Of a DNA stretch of 64,000 nt, positions 43,713-55,894 are shown in pieces. Position 1 is the first letter of the stretch. Each line of letters begins with the position of its first letter. A program made the translations under genes and the position numbers. The stretch covers positions 1,447,060 through 1,511,059 of the forward strand of contig JAJVDF010000159.1 in NCBI GenBank assembly GCA_022410635.1. Direction: 5' to 3'. The notes beneath the pieces are model-generated. The model was not told the DNA's origin, did no database searches, and was given only the letters and a program-made list of their open reading frames with translations. This DNA comes from Tretioscincus oriximinensis (taxonomy: Eukaryota > Chordata > Lepidosauria > Squamata > Gymnophthalmidae).

Positions 43713-43950
43713 TATGTCTATCTGTCTGTCTATCTATCTGTCTATTTCAGAGAAATAGCCGTGTTAGTCTAGCAGAAAGTCCAGCAAAGGAGCTAGCAGC
43801 ACTTTGAGACTAACTTGAGAAAAGTGGTTGGCATAAGCTTTCGTAGACAGGTCTACTTCTTCTACCACTTTTCTCAAGTTAGTCTCAAAGTGCTGCTAGC
43901 TCCTTTGCTGGACTATCTATCTGTCTGTTTATCTGTCTGTCTGTCTATCT
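43713..43950. repeat. (TCTA/TCTG)n tetranucleotide repeat, split
   Basis: tctatctgtctg-type units run 43711-43744 and resume at 43913-43950. The foldback copy D was inserted into the middle. Confidence 0.9.
43730..43926 (-). mobile_element. Foldback element, copy D (young)
   Basis: It is inserted in a tetranucleotide repeat, with ctatctatctgtct on both sides (43730-43743, 43913-43926). The repeat makes the exact duplication uncertain. The extension is at the left (43745). The left arm is complete to gtctacttcttc, but the right arm starts only at ccacttttctcaag, so one arm has lost its hammerhead-like half. It ends at ctggac (43912). Confidence 0.78.
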
Positions 43951-43974
43951 AAAAAAGCAGATGGCTTTTTTATA

Positions 43975-44112
43975 AAAGCTCACCCTGCCTTTTTATTACA
44001 TGAACATTTGTAGACAAGTTGACTCCTTTTACTTGTTAGTTTCAAAAGTGCTATGAGGGCCCCCTGACAGATTTTCTGGACTCAGACTGACACGGCTATT
44101 TCTTTTAAAGCT
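43975..44112. mobile_element. Older foldback-family fragment
   Basis: aaaagctcaccctgcc, then ttacttgttagtttcaaaag, tgctatgagggccccc and the extension complement cagactgacacggctatttc. It may be the second arm of the copy starting at 43575. Confidence 0.6.
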
Positions 44113-44242
44113 TGATCCCAAGGGTCGTGCAGTTCAACGAGCAGNTGAGTAGCCACAACCTGCACTTCATACATCATTTAAAATCACAAGTTAAGTCCAT
44201 GAGTAGGCTGAAGCCTGGGAGATGCCACCTAAGCAGTTCTAT

Positions 44243-44377
44243 GGATGTTTGGTACTGAGGGAGTTCAGTTTGCCCATTCTTTGCCATCAAGTCCTGGTCT
44301 CACTAAGGAAGGACTGGAAGACAGAACTGCAGATGAAAAAGAATGGGAAAACTGAGCTCCCTCAGTCCCAAACATCC
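44243..44377. repeat. 40-bp inverted repeat (unclassified foldback)
   Basis: ggatgtttggtactgaggg... (44243-44283) pairs with ...ccctcagtcccaaacatcc (44338-44377) with only a few mismatches, around a 54-base centre. No family match in the window. Confidence 0.7.
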
Positions 44378-44699
44378 AATGCCTTCGAAATAAAAGCCAT
44401 GCTCTTGTTAGAAAGAAGGCAAAGAAAGTCCCGTTTAATCATTAGAACATTGTGTGCTCACAGTCCCTTGTCAGTTCTGCTTAATTTGGCATGCTGCTTG
44501 GTGTCAGAGCCTATATTGATTCTTTAGGATTGCAGAGCATTCTTGTAGATATTAATCTTAGGCATCACTAGCCCACTGCAAACAAAGAAAAGTGAATCAT
44601 GGGATTCTGAAGGCTACAGTGCTATGCTGACTTCCTCCACTATACCTGCGTGGGTAGCATTTTCTGCTGCTTGGATCGAAAGATNGATGCAGAGAAAAT

Positions 44700-45510
44700 G
44701 AAGTTGCACTTTTTAAAGAAAGTAAAAAGGATGACCCTAATGCTTGGAGTAAGTATTGATTTAGGACCTTTCTGCACTTTGACTGGGGAAGAGTCCAAGC
44801 AACTATGAGAATGTATATTTAACAGGGAGGAATGCAAGGCCCTACATCTGAGCAAGAAAAATGAAAAAGCACATACAGAATGGAAGGAATCTGTCTGAGC
44901 AGCAGCATATATGAAAAGGACCTCTTTATATTGGTAGATCACAGACTAAACGTGAGTCAACAGTGTGAAGCAGTTGCAAAAAAGGTAAACCCAATCCTGG
45001 GATATATTAAGAGAAGCATAGAATTTAGATCATGCAAGGCAATTCTTCCTCTCTACTTTACTTTGATTCTGGGACCTGAATTTAAAAAGGACATTGACAA
45101 ATGGAGTAAGTTCAAAGATGGTGTGTTGTCTGGAATACCATGTCTTATGGGGAATGGATCTAGGATGTTTAACCTGCAAAAGAGAAGATCGGAGGAGACC
45201 TGATAGCGATCTCCAAATACCCAAAGGACTGTCATAGAACTGAGGGATCAACTTTGTTCTCATTGGCACATGGAAGGACAAGAAACAATGGGATGAAACT
45301 ACAAGGAAGTAGATACAGATTAGATACCAGTAAGAGGGGTTTAAGGCCTATCTACAAATTTCTTAAGGACTGTCTCGGAGCAGCCCTCTTCTCTTTGGCA
45401 CATGGAAGGACTAGAAGCAACAGGATGAAATTGCAAGGGAGTAGATAAGAGATTAGTTATCAAGAGGAAAGAAAACACAGCTTTGGAACAGGTTGCCACA
45501 GAAGGCTGCC
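44700..45510 (+). mobile_element. CR1 LINE, C-terminal coding region, rearranged
   Basis: Plus-strand peptides in order resemble the end of CR1 ORF2: YEKDLFILVDHRLNVSQQCE, then AVAKKVNPILGYIKRSIEFR, ILPLYFTLILGPEF, and later MFNLQKRRSEET. The block from the heading fSLAHGRTRNNGMKLQGSR occurs twice (45252-45318 and 45388-45448), so a segment is duplicated. Indels break the frame. Confidence 0.8.
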
Positions 45511-45514
45511 ACCT

Positions 45515-46340
45515 ATTCCAAAGCTGGGGTGTTCAAATGAACTTACAAAATGCACTTCCTACAATTTAAGTCCTTGGATAGTGTTAAAAGATGTCTGATT
45601 CTAATGTAATACCCTGCCTGTACAAAAAGAAAGTTTTGACTGGGTTTAAATATAAAATTCTTGGTTCAGTTTGAATTTGTTCTTGGTCCTATTCTTGGAT
45701 TTGTCTCATCACTTAACAGGGCTGAGTCATGAGTGGTGTCTTGACAGACTGAAAGCAGGAAGGGTTGGTACTTAGGAGCAAAGATCAAGGAAGTTGGAAT
45801 GTATGCAGGACACCACAGGACATGCAGGATGCTGCAGGAATAGGAAATAGAATGCATTAAAGATTTGATAAGAAATATTGAGTCAAGATTGCCTTCAAAT
45901 GAGTAGGAAAGGCTAAAGTCTTCACAAGGAATGAGGAACAAAGCAGAGAAACAACAATCCAGGAAACAAGCCAAAACTTTAGCAATTACATAGTAAAAGA
46001 ATTCAAAGTCAAAAGCCAAACCATAATGCACAACCAGAGGTCCAAGGGAAATTCAAAGTCAGACCGAGAAATCAATAATAGCAAGGTTCTTAAGCTCCTT
46101 CTCTTATAAAACCCTGCACTTCCTCAGCCAACTGAATTAGTTATATGACTTTATCCCAACAGTATCCAACAATTACATGAGGTCTCTAACTACTGGTGGC
46201 CCTATATGGGTGAACACAGCAAAAGCCTCTTACCTGCTAAGTGTAGGTCCATGAAGTTTATAAAACTCCTTTCAGAACAGGAAAATTTATCCAAGACTGG
46301 TCACACACACTGATTATCCCTGGCTATTAAAACCTAGTGG
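45515..46340. other. Unique sequence
   Basis: No exon or repeat was recognised. The minus-strand open frame at 45666-46031 shows no motif. Confidence 0.4.
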
Positions 46341-46344
46341 TAGC

Positions 46345-46582
46345 TAGCAGACAGAGGCCAATGGTATAAATAGCTCCTAGAATGGATCTCTTGATATTGC
46401 CTTCAAGGTGGAGCAATAGGCTATATTCCTGAATTATCATTTGCAGGTAGCTGAGAACAGGTGAAGATTTTGTCATCTTCTTCTTGAGACTGCCCAGGTG
46501 CAATTGGTGAGCCACTGTTTGAAACAGAATGCTTGGTTAGATGGGCTCTGGCCTCATACAGCAGGGCTATTCTTACGTTCTT
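46345..46582 (+). mobile_element. CR1/L2-group LINE 3' terminal fragment
   Basis: gaatggatctcttgatattg, ggagcaataggctatattcc, actgcccaggtgcaattgg, and the end cagcagggctattcttacg-ttctta. Confidence 0.78.
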
Positions 46583-46589
46583 AACCTCA

Positions 46590-48690
46590 GATCCCTGGGC
46601 TTCAAACTCCACTTCATCATAAAAGCTCACTAACTAGGTCAGTTGGACCAGTCATGGTAAATACCATTGCTGTCACTTTCACATTTTCATTATCTTTCCT
46701 CTCAGCTAACAGATTTTCTTGCCTGTGGAATTATGATTTCCAGATCATCAGCCAGCTACTGAACATACCTTGGGTTTCCTGATTTTTTTTATGCAGAAGA
46801 CCCTCCCACAAAGACAGAATAACATCAGCTGTTCACCTTGAGGTTCTTTTGCATATAAAAGGTCAGGAAATCCCGGGTGTTCAATAGCTGGCTAATGATC
46901 TAGAACCCTTGTGGGTTCTAAGAATGGTTAATATATTTATTCCCACTTTAAATACTGGCTGTCATCTTTTCCTGATATACCATCCTTATACTGCAGAAGG
47001 TGCTGCAGCTTGGAATTCTCCCCTAACTTTCTCCAACCCCCTTTCTCTGTGTTTTTTAAAAGAAAGACAAGAGCAGAGAGAATTACTGAAAGAGGTAAAA
47101 CAATGAGCATAGGTGTTAAACTTACTGAAATAGACAGATGCCAGCTTTCTGGAATTACTTTAAATTGCACTCTTTTGATGTTCAGTGGCTTGTGGCTGAG
47201 AAGTCAAATGCTCTTTTTTATGACTGACCTAGTTAAAAGACTTTCCTCCTAGTGATATCCATGCACTCCAAATAGTTGGTTATTTTAGATGTGGAGCTAA
47301 AGCATCATTTTAGAGACGTCTTAAGAAATTCTGCAATGTTTCCTTNCCTTTCTTTTGTGGCTTTTGTGCTTCTGATTTTATTGCTCATTCTTCTTTTTAT
47401 GGATGCTGTTTTATTAATGTGATATTGAATGTAATTTCGTTTTCATGATGTTTGCATTTGCTTAAAACTGGAGACTGAGACTTCCTCTTCTTCCTCCAGC
47501 TCCTTCTTTGATAGAATAAAAGAATACTCACAAGTAAATATATTTCAATCAATTTCATTCAGCTATGTGAAAAAAGAACCTGTAGTGCTCTATTTTTTTC
47601 CAATTTTGCAGGCAGCCCTATTTATTATTATTACATACAGAAATACAACATTTGTAGATTTCAAAGAGTAGCCATGTAAGTCTGGGTCATCTGAACGAGT
47701 GGAATTGTCTAGGAAACATCATGCCAGTTAGTTCTTTTCTTGATAGCCTCCATGGTGCTACATGACTCCCTTTACACACACACACATTGCTAGCTGGAGT
47801 TGGCCTTTCATTTCACATTTATTATGATGGTTTATTTACACAAAAGCTAATGTTTATTACAACAGCTAGGTTACTAGTTGGAATTAGCCTTCTTCTTGCA
47901 TCAAATTCTTCCCAAGAATTTAGGATGTCGTGATGGATCAGCATAGATAGCATGTGTCCAGTAGTCACAAGTATTGCCAAAGGTNTTTTAGGATTGCATT
48001 ATAATGTCAGTTGCTTCTGAAATTGACTTTTTTTTCAATGAAGATGCAAAACCCCAGACGTGTAATTTTTCCTAATAATCCCAATTCTCCCCCACATGCC
48101 TACCAGATCATTGAAACGAAGTGTGATCCCTTTATAATCCTACAAAAACCATGCCTTTTAATGACTTATTGAACAGCTCTGCAACGGGCAGCTTAATCAC
48201 AACCGGAGCAGTGAGCTGGCTAGCACACTGCTCNTTTATAGTGGACCCTTGAGGCCCCTGACCACTCATCAGCCTGGAAAAGCACCAAGAAGCCTGGGAA
48301 TAACCTTCCATTTGTTATGAAATTGTTATTCAAATATTAATAATTTCTTTAGATCTAGGAGCAGTTACACTGCCTTTTCANAAAGTAGCAGCATATAGGA
48401 ATTAGTCTTGAATAAGATATTTTCATAGATTTCCAAGCCTACATTTGAGTGTGAGAAGAAAAGGAACCACAAATTATGCCATCCTAAAGTCTTCTAGTGT
48501 GATGGCAAAAGACCCCATGAATTCACCATAATTTAATATGAACACATTTTTAACTTTCTGTTTGCTCTAATGCAACTTCTCAAAAGCTGGTGGCTTTCTA
48601 AGCTGAGCTGCATTAGATCATCCTATTATCATAAGTAATAAAAGGGATGTGGGAGAGTTCAACATTCCAAGGTATAACGACCATTGTTAG
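46590..48690. other. Mostly unique DNA with an old foldback fragment
   Basis: At 47652-47775, gatttcaaagagtagccatg-taagtctggg, atgccagttagttctttt and ctccatggtgctacatgact recall the foldback family. A few (CA)n and TTATTA runs occur. No exon was recognised. Confidence 0.35.
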
Positions 48691-48692
48691 GG

Positions 48693-48843
48693 CTTGGAAC
48701 TTTGGCAGCCTCCAGAGACCAGAGTCTTGGGTTAGAAACTGGCTAAAAAACAGAAAACAGGGAATAAATGGACAGTTCTCTGGGCTTAAAGATGTGAGAT
48801 GTGGAATACTCCAGGGTTCGTAACTGGGACTAGTATTGGGAGG
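48693..48843 (+). mobile_element. CR1 LINE reverse-transcriptase fragment
   Basis: The plus strand reads ...NWLKNRKQGINGQFSGLKDV then RCGILQGS, the conserved run of CR1 reverse transcriptase in which WLxxRxQ is followed by a GVPQGSVLGP-like block. Here GVPQGS is altered and followed by a stop, so the copy is dead. Confidence 0.7.
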
Positions 48844-48930
48844 GAAAAGGAGGAAGAAAAAAGAAGTAATAATGAAAGGAAAACAAAGAAAAAGGAAGAA
48901 ATGAAACAAAGAAGCAGCAAGTGTAAGGGG
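48838..48930. repeat. Purine-rich low-complexity tract
   Basis: gggaaaaggaggaagaaaaa and similar units, nearly all A and G on the plus strand. Confidence 0.8.
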
Positions 48931-49035
48931 GATGGCAGGGGGCAAGGAAATGAGTGCATGGGTGGAGGCACAGATGGGAGCAAGGGGGAGGGGCTAGAGC
49001 CCATTGCATTACCATAATGCAACAGGCTAATTCCA

Positions 49036-49339
49036 GGCACGGTTAGCTCAGTTGCTAAGGAATCCGTCTCTCAGCTTGGAGATGGGGTTTCGAAGCCCTG
49101 TGTGGGACGTGNGGAGGGGTGAGCACCTTCCACTAGCCTATAGCTCTAGCCAAACCAGCTATTCGAAAGCATGAATTGCAAGAAATTGCAATGACTGCAA
49201 GTAGATACATGGGAACCACTAGAGCCTGGTGGGGAAGATAGAATGTCAGCCTTTGGGCAAAATACNCTTGTAAACCGCTTTGAGTCCCTTTGAAAGGTGA
49301 GAAAAGCAGGGTATAAGAACCCAGTTCTTCTTCTTCTTC
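49036..49339 (+). mobile_element. tRNA-derived SINE with CTT tail
   Basis: A full-length plus-strand copy with a good head (ggcacggttagctcagttgc, A-box-like) and B box (ggtttcgaagccc). The tail is cagttcttcttcttcttc. Two Ns. Confidence 0.93.
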
Positions 49340-49344
49340 ACTAG

Positions 49345-51160
49345 TATTCCCAAAAACTGGGAGTCCATTTTCATTGACATTTCTATCCCCATATATAATA
49401 AATCGGGAAAAGTTTTGTTCTTGACCTTTTGTTTCAATACAAAAGCACTGTAGATGTTAATATTCAAAGGATAGTAAAAAAAGGTTGATCTTGTAACATG
49501 TCTGACCTTCCCGAAAACATCTGNGTGCAGTGTGACACTAGCAAGTTGGCCTTTGCTGTAACCTCCATTCGCCCAGCAAGTTCAGTCTTCAGTGTTTTAG
49601 CAAAGACATTGCAGTATCAGTGAACCAGTGAATGTAGTGGAAGCTCTACTGACAGCTTGACACTGAAGAGCATCAAGAGNGGGCAAGAAACATCATACTA
49701 GCAGCTCATATAAGGCAGAGGAGCTAAGGGAGTCAAAGAAATACAAACTTGCTGATTCTCCTAAATATGCTTCCCGCGTTCCCTTATTTTTGCCTCTCAG
49801 CTGTACTGATTTTTGCTTTTTGAGACAGCTGTCTTCAGNCTGTCAACCCATGTTCCCCCTTCAGTAAATCTTCTAAATTTCCATCTGGGCTTCAATGTTC
49901 CTCAACATAATGTGGTAGCAAAGAACAACTTAAAAGATGGGGAACAGCCTTCATAACATGCTACAGCATCATGGAGTTTCAAGCTATGAATTTGTTTCCA
50001 GATATGTTGACAAGCTTACACCAACATTGGGGTCGTTTCAAGCAGGGATACACAAAAATATGCAAAACATTTGGTTCTTGAGGACACTCGNCTCGAAAGA
50101 AATGATTTGCATGTANTGNTTTTGAAACAGAGTCAATCTGAGAATGTGCAGGAGGCCGTGTGAATTGGATTTCAACACAAAGGAGATCACACGTTCCTCA
50201 TCTCTGCTGCAAATCCATCATACACAATCCTTCCATATATTGTCAATCCAGAATGAGATGAAACCTGAAGTTTCATAGAAGGCTATTAGAATTAGAACTG
50301 CACNTATAACTGGAGGAATGTAAATTTATTGACTGTTTTAACTTAACTTTTAATTGTTCTTAATTGTTTTAAATAATTTTAAATGTAGATTTATTTATTG
50401 TAATTGTTTTAATTGATTGTTTTATGGATAGGTGAGTTTTACTGTTTTATTCAGTGTTTCGTATTAATGATATTTATGATATGGTCAATGGACTAATCAT
50501 TAATAAAAGACCAGATTCTACAGTACTTTGGAATACATTCCATCTGAGCAAATTATGCGGTGCTCCATATTATTGCATTAAATTAGCAAGATGTGTACAC
50601 AGAATCCTCCAAATGAGTTCAGCCTATCAGATCAATAGGTTTCATTTGCTGCAGCACCTATATTTAATTGTCCCCTCAACGCCCAAATAAATAATTCCTG
50701 ATTATCTGCAGTGAATCAATAAACAAATTATTTGCCACCATGATACAGGTTCATGCCCATGCTCACTTTAACAACCATTGTTTCTTTATAAAAAAAGACC
50801 AAAGTCACATTCTAAACCTACTGATGTCAGCAGTTTCTTGATTATCTGAAGAGAACGAGGATATTTCCAAAGAAAAGTGAATTATAATTACATTTTTGTT
50901 TAACGATGTCTAGTTGTCTGTGGCTACAGTCAGCTGTTGTTTATTCATTCTGCCAAATCTGAATATTCTGGAATAAAACACTCTCTGAACTTTTTTATTC
51001 CAGAACATCCATGCTTTATTCTGAAACATCCAAATATAGTAGAATAGATAAGCTATTTCTGCATGCAGCCTAAGGCCCACTCCACATGATGTTCCCTTAC
51101 CTGGTCCTTACCAGGAAGTTCTTCAGCTGCATGTATAAATACAGTTTTGCCACACTTTGC
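49345..51160. other. Unique AT-rich DNA
   Basis: A taattgttttaa-rich stretch lies at 50330-50450. No exon or repeat family was supported. Confidence 0.4.
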
Positions 51161-51162
51161 AA

Positions 51163-51429
51163 CTCACCTTTCAAAGGGACTCAAAGNGGATTACAAGGGT
51201 ATTTTTGCCTGAAGGCTGACATTCTATCTTCCCCACCAGGTTGTGGTGGTTCCCATGTATCTACTTGCAGTCAGGTGCAATTTCTTGCAATTCGTGCTTT
51301 CGAATAGCTGGGTTGGCTAGAGCTATAGGCTAGTGGAAGGTGCTCACCCCTCCCCACATCCNACACAGGGCTTTGAAACCCCATCTCCCAGATGAGAGAC
51401 GGATTCCTTAGCGACTGAGCTATCTATGC
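51163..51429 (-). mobile_element. tRNA-derived SINE, 3'-truncated
   Basis: The minus-strand copy starts inside the tail (ctcacctttcaaagg) with no AAG repeat, so its 3' end is missing. The head ends at gagctatctatgc. Confidence 0.88.
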
Positions 51430-51434
51430 AATTT

Positions 51435-53875
51435 CCTGATTGCTGATATTTTCTGACCTCTTAGCAAAATGACCTATACTCTTCTTCTAAGACTTTGTGT
51501 ACCTGGTTAATAGAGTGAAGGAAAGGATCTCTTAAGAAATCAGCAGCCCAAGAATCGCAAACACTTNGCCCCACTCTGACTATGCTCAGGAGGACATCCT
51601 GGCAACTTGGCCCTCNACATGGATTTAAAGCTTTNTTTGTGTTTGTTTGCAACAAGGCTAAGTATGTCAGAGCTGCCGAATGAATTATTTTGGAACTTAA
51701 TGCAATTGTGTGTCCTGTGGAAGGAGTCAAAGTGTTTGAATGCAGGCAGGGTAACCACCAAAGATAGGAAACTAAACTAAAGGAACTGTCCATAGTACTT
51801 AAGCTGAGGAAGATTGAAAANTTACTCCAGAGCAGAGATGGGGAATATTTTTTCTGCCATGGGCCATTTGGATGCTTGTAACATCACTTGTAATATCACA
51901 CCCCAATTCAGGCCATACCTCCAACCAGGTCACTCCCCTGGTAATGCCTGTTTCCTCACCCAGATAACAAAACTGAGGACTTTTTAATGCCCACATTTCN
52001 TTCCTCCCTTACAGGCCTCCATCCCTCCCTTCTGTCCCTCCCGCCTTGCTCTTTTTGTATTTCATTTCATGTTTTAACAATGTGAGACCTACAGGTATAG
52101 GGCAGTATAAAAATATAAATAAATTATTTGGCCAGGGAAGCTTAATAGTTACTTGTGNAGCATGTCAGGCTGGATCAAATGGTTTCACAGGCTAGATCTG
52201 GCCCTGGGCCTTAAGTACCCCATTNCTGCTCTAGTGCAGGATTGTGATATCGTCACTGTTATTAAAGGGGTAGGAGGCGAGTTGTGATTAAATATACTGC
52301 AAGAATTAAAATGTTGCAAGGATTGCATATAGTTTTATCCTCAAACAGTTGCAGGTATATTTGCTGCACCCCCATCACAGCATAAAGCTTTTCCCTGAAT
52401 ATTTATGGATAGTTAATGAATTCATTAAGTTTTCGGCTGTGTGCGCTATNCCTTATTAGTTTTTCTTTTCCCTTAAATTAAATCAGCATAATTAAATATA
52501 TCTTGTCCGAGTTTGCTTTCTTAAATGTATGCCAGTGTTCCTAGAGGAGTCAAATGCACTCTCCCCATATTTATTTACTGGCATAGTTATTCTCTTCCCC
52601 ATCTTTGGACAGTTGTGTTGGACAGGCCTTATTCTAGGGCTATTTTTAAGCAGTAAATGTGAATCGCTTCCCTGTGCCTCATTATTTATTTATCCTTCTT
52701 CTTCCCATATAATATGCAGGAGGCAGCTTGAACAAAATGTCCAATATAGTGCAAAAATTGGGAAAGATTCAAGTCTAGTTCATTAAGTACCACTGAAGAA
52801 TACAAGTGCTGAAATATGGGAGTTAATTTAGGTCTCTTTTCTTTGGGTGCACAATGCCATACATTTATGTTGGTGGGNTTTAGCAAACTCCTTCCTACAC
52901 CAGCCAGTCAAATGCCTCAAAGAGAAAGGATATCGCTCTTTTCCTTGTCTCCTTCAATCAGTTTGCAACCATAAGGCATCTATTATTCAGTATGTGCAAG
53001 GCTTAATTCTGACCCAGGAACCCTTTTCTCTACTAACTGCCTTGCGATTTCATTCTCAATGTCAGANACGAATGCCCTCCGTCTATTTTTGTGCACAAAT
53101 ACCTGTGCGTTCCCCCATTCTTAACAAACCCTTTTGCTTGTGTCTTTCTTCCCCGACATCTGAAGCCTCAGCTTCTCGAAGATAACCCGGAGAAGGTGAG
53201 ATAAGAATCAGCANAGGTTGATTTTTATCACAACCTTGCGGGGATTTCCAGGTTGGCAGATTCATTACTTTTCAAAATGATAACTGATCTTATTTGAAGG
53301 TGCAAAGGAGACNGAGTGATTTAGAGCATGTCCATTACCTGTCAACAAATAATATTGCATGCAGCTTCGGGAAATGAAACAAAACACACCGGCATTATAG
53401 CCGGCTTTCTAGCTTTAATTTTCCTTGCTGTCATTCAGGGTTATGTCCTCATTTGCAGAGGTGGGGCTGGAGCTGGGAAGAGAAATTGGACGAAATTCAG
53501 CACCAGGCACCTCTTATAAACATGATCACCATCTCTTTCCTTCCCTCCCACTCTCCTGCTCCCAACACCCTCCAGCATTTGCCTGGAATGGAAATCAACA
53601 GCAATTTGTAGGCAAGTGAGGTGCCAATCATGTAGATTTCTTTCTGAAGTACTCCCAAGGGAAGGGAGGCGGCAGTGCCTGCTGTCCTTACCCCGTTATT
53701 TATTTCTGAGACGCAATGTCTAAAAGCAGGCATGGATTCAGAGATACAGAAGAAATAAAGCAAATCCCCTGTAAAATAGGGTGCCTTTTTGTTTTTCAGT
53801 TTTCAAATCTTGAGGATTATCCAATTTCCACTGTCCTGGATTTCACTGTTGCATAGATCAGGTTAAGGCACTAAG
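51435..53875. other. Unique sequence with an L2 tail at 52060-52130
   Basis: At 52085-52127, gagacctacaggtataggg and cagtataaaaatataaataaa are an L2-type 3' tail, plus strand. The AT-rich stretch 52380-52540 (gttaatgaattcattaag, aaattaaatcagcataatta) is non-repetitive and could be conserved. No exon was recognised. Confidence 0.35.
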
Positions 53876-53877
53876 GT

Positions 53878-54525
53878 AGGGACTGCATGAAAGAGACTCA
53901 TGTAATCGTAGAACCTCCAGGATCATTGAGTCCNACCTCCTGCTCAATGTAGCATTCACTAAACAATCCCAGAACTCACCACTTCGTGTGGCAACCTGTT
54001 CAGAAAGTTTTTTTCTGCTATCTAACCTGGAGAGCCAGTTTGGTGTAGTGGTTAGAGTGTTGGACTTGCAGCTGGTAGTCTTCCAGTTCGATTTCCAACT
54101 CCTCCATGAAAGCCAGCTGGGTGACCTTGGGCCAGTCACAGTTCTTTAGAACTCTCTCAGCCCCACCTACTTCAAAGGGTGTCTGTTGTGGAGAAAACAA
54201 CAACAGTTATGTGCACCACCCTATGGTTGGCCACCCTGAGACCTTTGGGTATAGGGGTGGGATATAAGTAGAAATAAACAACAACAACAATCTAAATCCA
54301 TTTCCTTGCAATTCCATCCCATTGTTTCTAGTCCTTCAATATGCCTGTGAGAACAAAGTTGACCTGTCTGCCCTGTGACAGCCCTTCAGCTATTTGTAGA
54401 CACCTTTCAGGCCTTCATTCAGTCTTCTCTTCTTCATACTAAACGTTCCTGGCTCCTTAAACCATTCCTCATAGGACATGGTTTCCACACCACTCACCAT
54501 TCTCGTAACTGTCTTTTGAACTTGT
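53878..54525 (-). mobile_element. CR1 LINE 3' end, interrupted by SINE
   Basis: The minus strand encodes VQKTVTRMVSGVETMSYEEW then FKEPGTFSMKKRRL (54400-54530). This is the same C-terminal region as the CR1 copy at 7872. The 3' part (53878-54030) includes tccaggatcattgagtcc. The frame is broken by the SINE at 54033-54292. Confidence 0.88.
54033..54292 (+). mobile_element. Sauria-type tRNA SINE nested in CR1
   Basis: The head is ggagagccagtttggtgtag then tggttagagtg, B-box-like cagttcgatttcc, body ccagctgggtgaccttggg and cagccccacctac. The tail ggtataggggtgggatataa, aataaacaacaacaac is L2-like. atctaa on both sides may be the target duplication. Confidence 0.88.
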
Positions 54526-54534
54526 TCTTGTTTA

Positions 54535-55480
54535 TCAGTATTGCTAGGCTCATTGGGATGTACCTTCAGTTCAAATTTGAGCTCTGTTTTTGAACAGGCA
54601 GGGTATTTGGTTTGAAAACAGCCATCCAATTTGATGACCAGGGTTCAAATATTGCTTGATTCATAGGAGATTAATTCCCTCTTGGCCTAGTATAATTTGC
54701 ATGATTCCTGGGAAGATGAAATAAACGATAAGCAAAAGGAACATTATATTGTCAAAAGGATTTGCTCACCCACCCACACAACTGAATGCAGGTATGAGCG
54801 AATACCTTTGGCATTCTAGTGTATATGGAAGCAACAGTGCCTATTACTCTTTGTTGCAGCAGATGATTAAACAGAAGTTTTCCTCTAAAGATGCTGCAAA
54901 GTGGCTTTTGTTCTGGCATTCTGTAAGGATGTGGATCAAAAGCTAATTGCCACCTTCTACAAGGGTCAAAGGTGAGCAGCAGACTGGCATCCAGTCCTCT
55001 ATGTCCCAGGCATCCACTTACTGAATCCACAAGGTATCATCAAAGGCAAAACTTTATTAGTCAGGAATACAGTGTTTGATATTTTAAACTAGTTTTTGGT
55101 CTCTTAGAGTCCTATGTGATCAAACACAGGTGGCAAGAAAAATCCATTAAACAAACAAACAAATAAATAAAAGAATTATAAAGGAAGATAGCTCTTTTTA
55201 TTTTAGACTAGGGTTTCTACATAAAATTTGGGATAGAGCTTTGCCTCTTCAATGGCTATAAAAGAGAGGAACTTTGATTAGGTGCAGCTTCTAATGCCTG
55301 CTGAACAGAGCAAGGGGGGGGGGAATATTTCCCCACCACCACCCATTAAAGGACCAAACTTTTACCCTGGGTTTTATTTGATAACCCTACTTTANTCTAC
55401 TCTGTATGGTTTATGTATCATTGAATCTGTGTTTCCCAGGGAGAAGGAGGAACTGTAGAAGACATTATTAAATGCATCTG
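54535..55480. other. Unique sequence
   Basis: Short (AAAC)n near 55152 and (G)n near 55314 only. Confidence 0.4.
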
Positions 55481-55486
55481 CAAAAA

Positions 55487-55890
55487 TAAGAACATAAGAG
55501 GAGCCCTGATGAATGTGTCCAGAGCCCATCTAGTCCAGTATTTTGTCTCACACAGTGGCCCAATTGCACCTGGGCAGCCTGAAGCACAAAAAGGCAAAAT
55601 CTTCACCTGTTCNTGACTCCCTACAAATGGTAATACATGAATACATGTCTTTTTGGNAATCCTGTCTTAAAACTATCTGTCTTAGAAATAACCACCTCTT
55701 TTAGGGGTCCTTTAGGGGGGAAAATATTTTTCTTTGACCCTCACTCTTCTGCCCACCAGCTTCAAGGAATGTCCCCTGGTCCCAGAGAATATTTTTTTTC
55801 TATTCACCTTATCCATCTCATGCATGATTTTATACACTTCATTCAAATCAGATACGGTAAGGTAAACAATTCTTCCCATCATCATTCTTT
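55487..55890 (-). mobile_element. CR1/L2-group LINE 3' end
   Basis: It begins with aagaacataagaggagcc, then ccatctagtccagtattttg, cacctgggcagcctga. The C-terminal coding part is at 55730-55890, where the minus strand reads DLNEVYKIMHEMDKVNRKK and RGHSLKLVGRRVR. Internal deletions separate the two. Confidence 0.82.
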
Positions 55891-55894
55891 TCCT

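Larger units (their letters stand above)
43373..44233. repeat. 19-bp inverted repeat bounding a foldback cluster
   Basis: cttaggtggcatctcccag near 43373 and its perfect complement ctgggagatgccacctaag near 44215 face each other across about 820 bases. The interval holds the tetranucleotide repeat and at least three foldback-family copies. The repeat may be the relic of one older element later opened by insertions. Confidence 0.5.
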
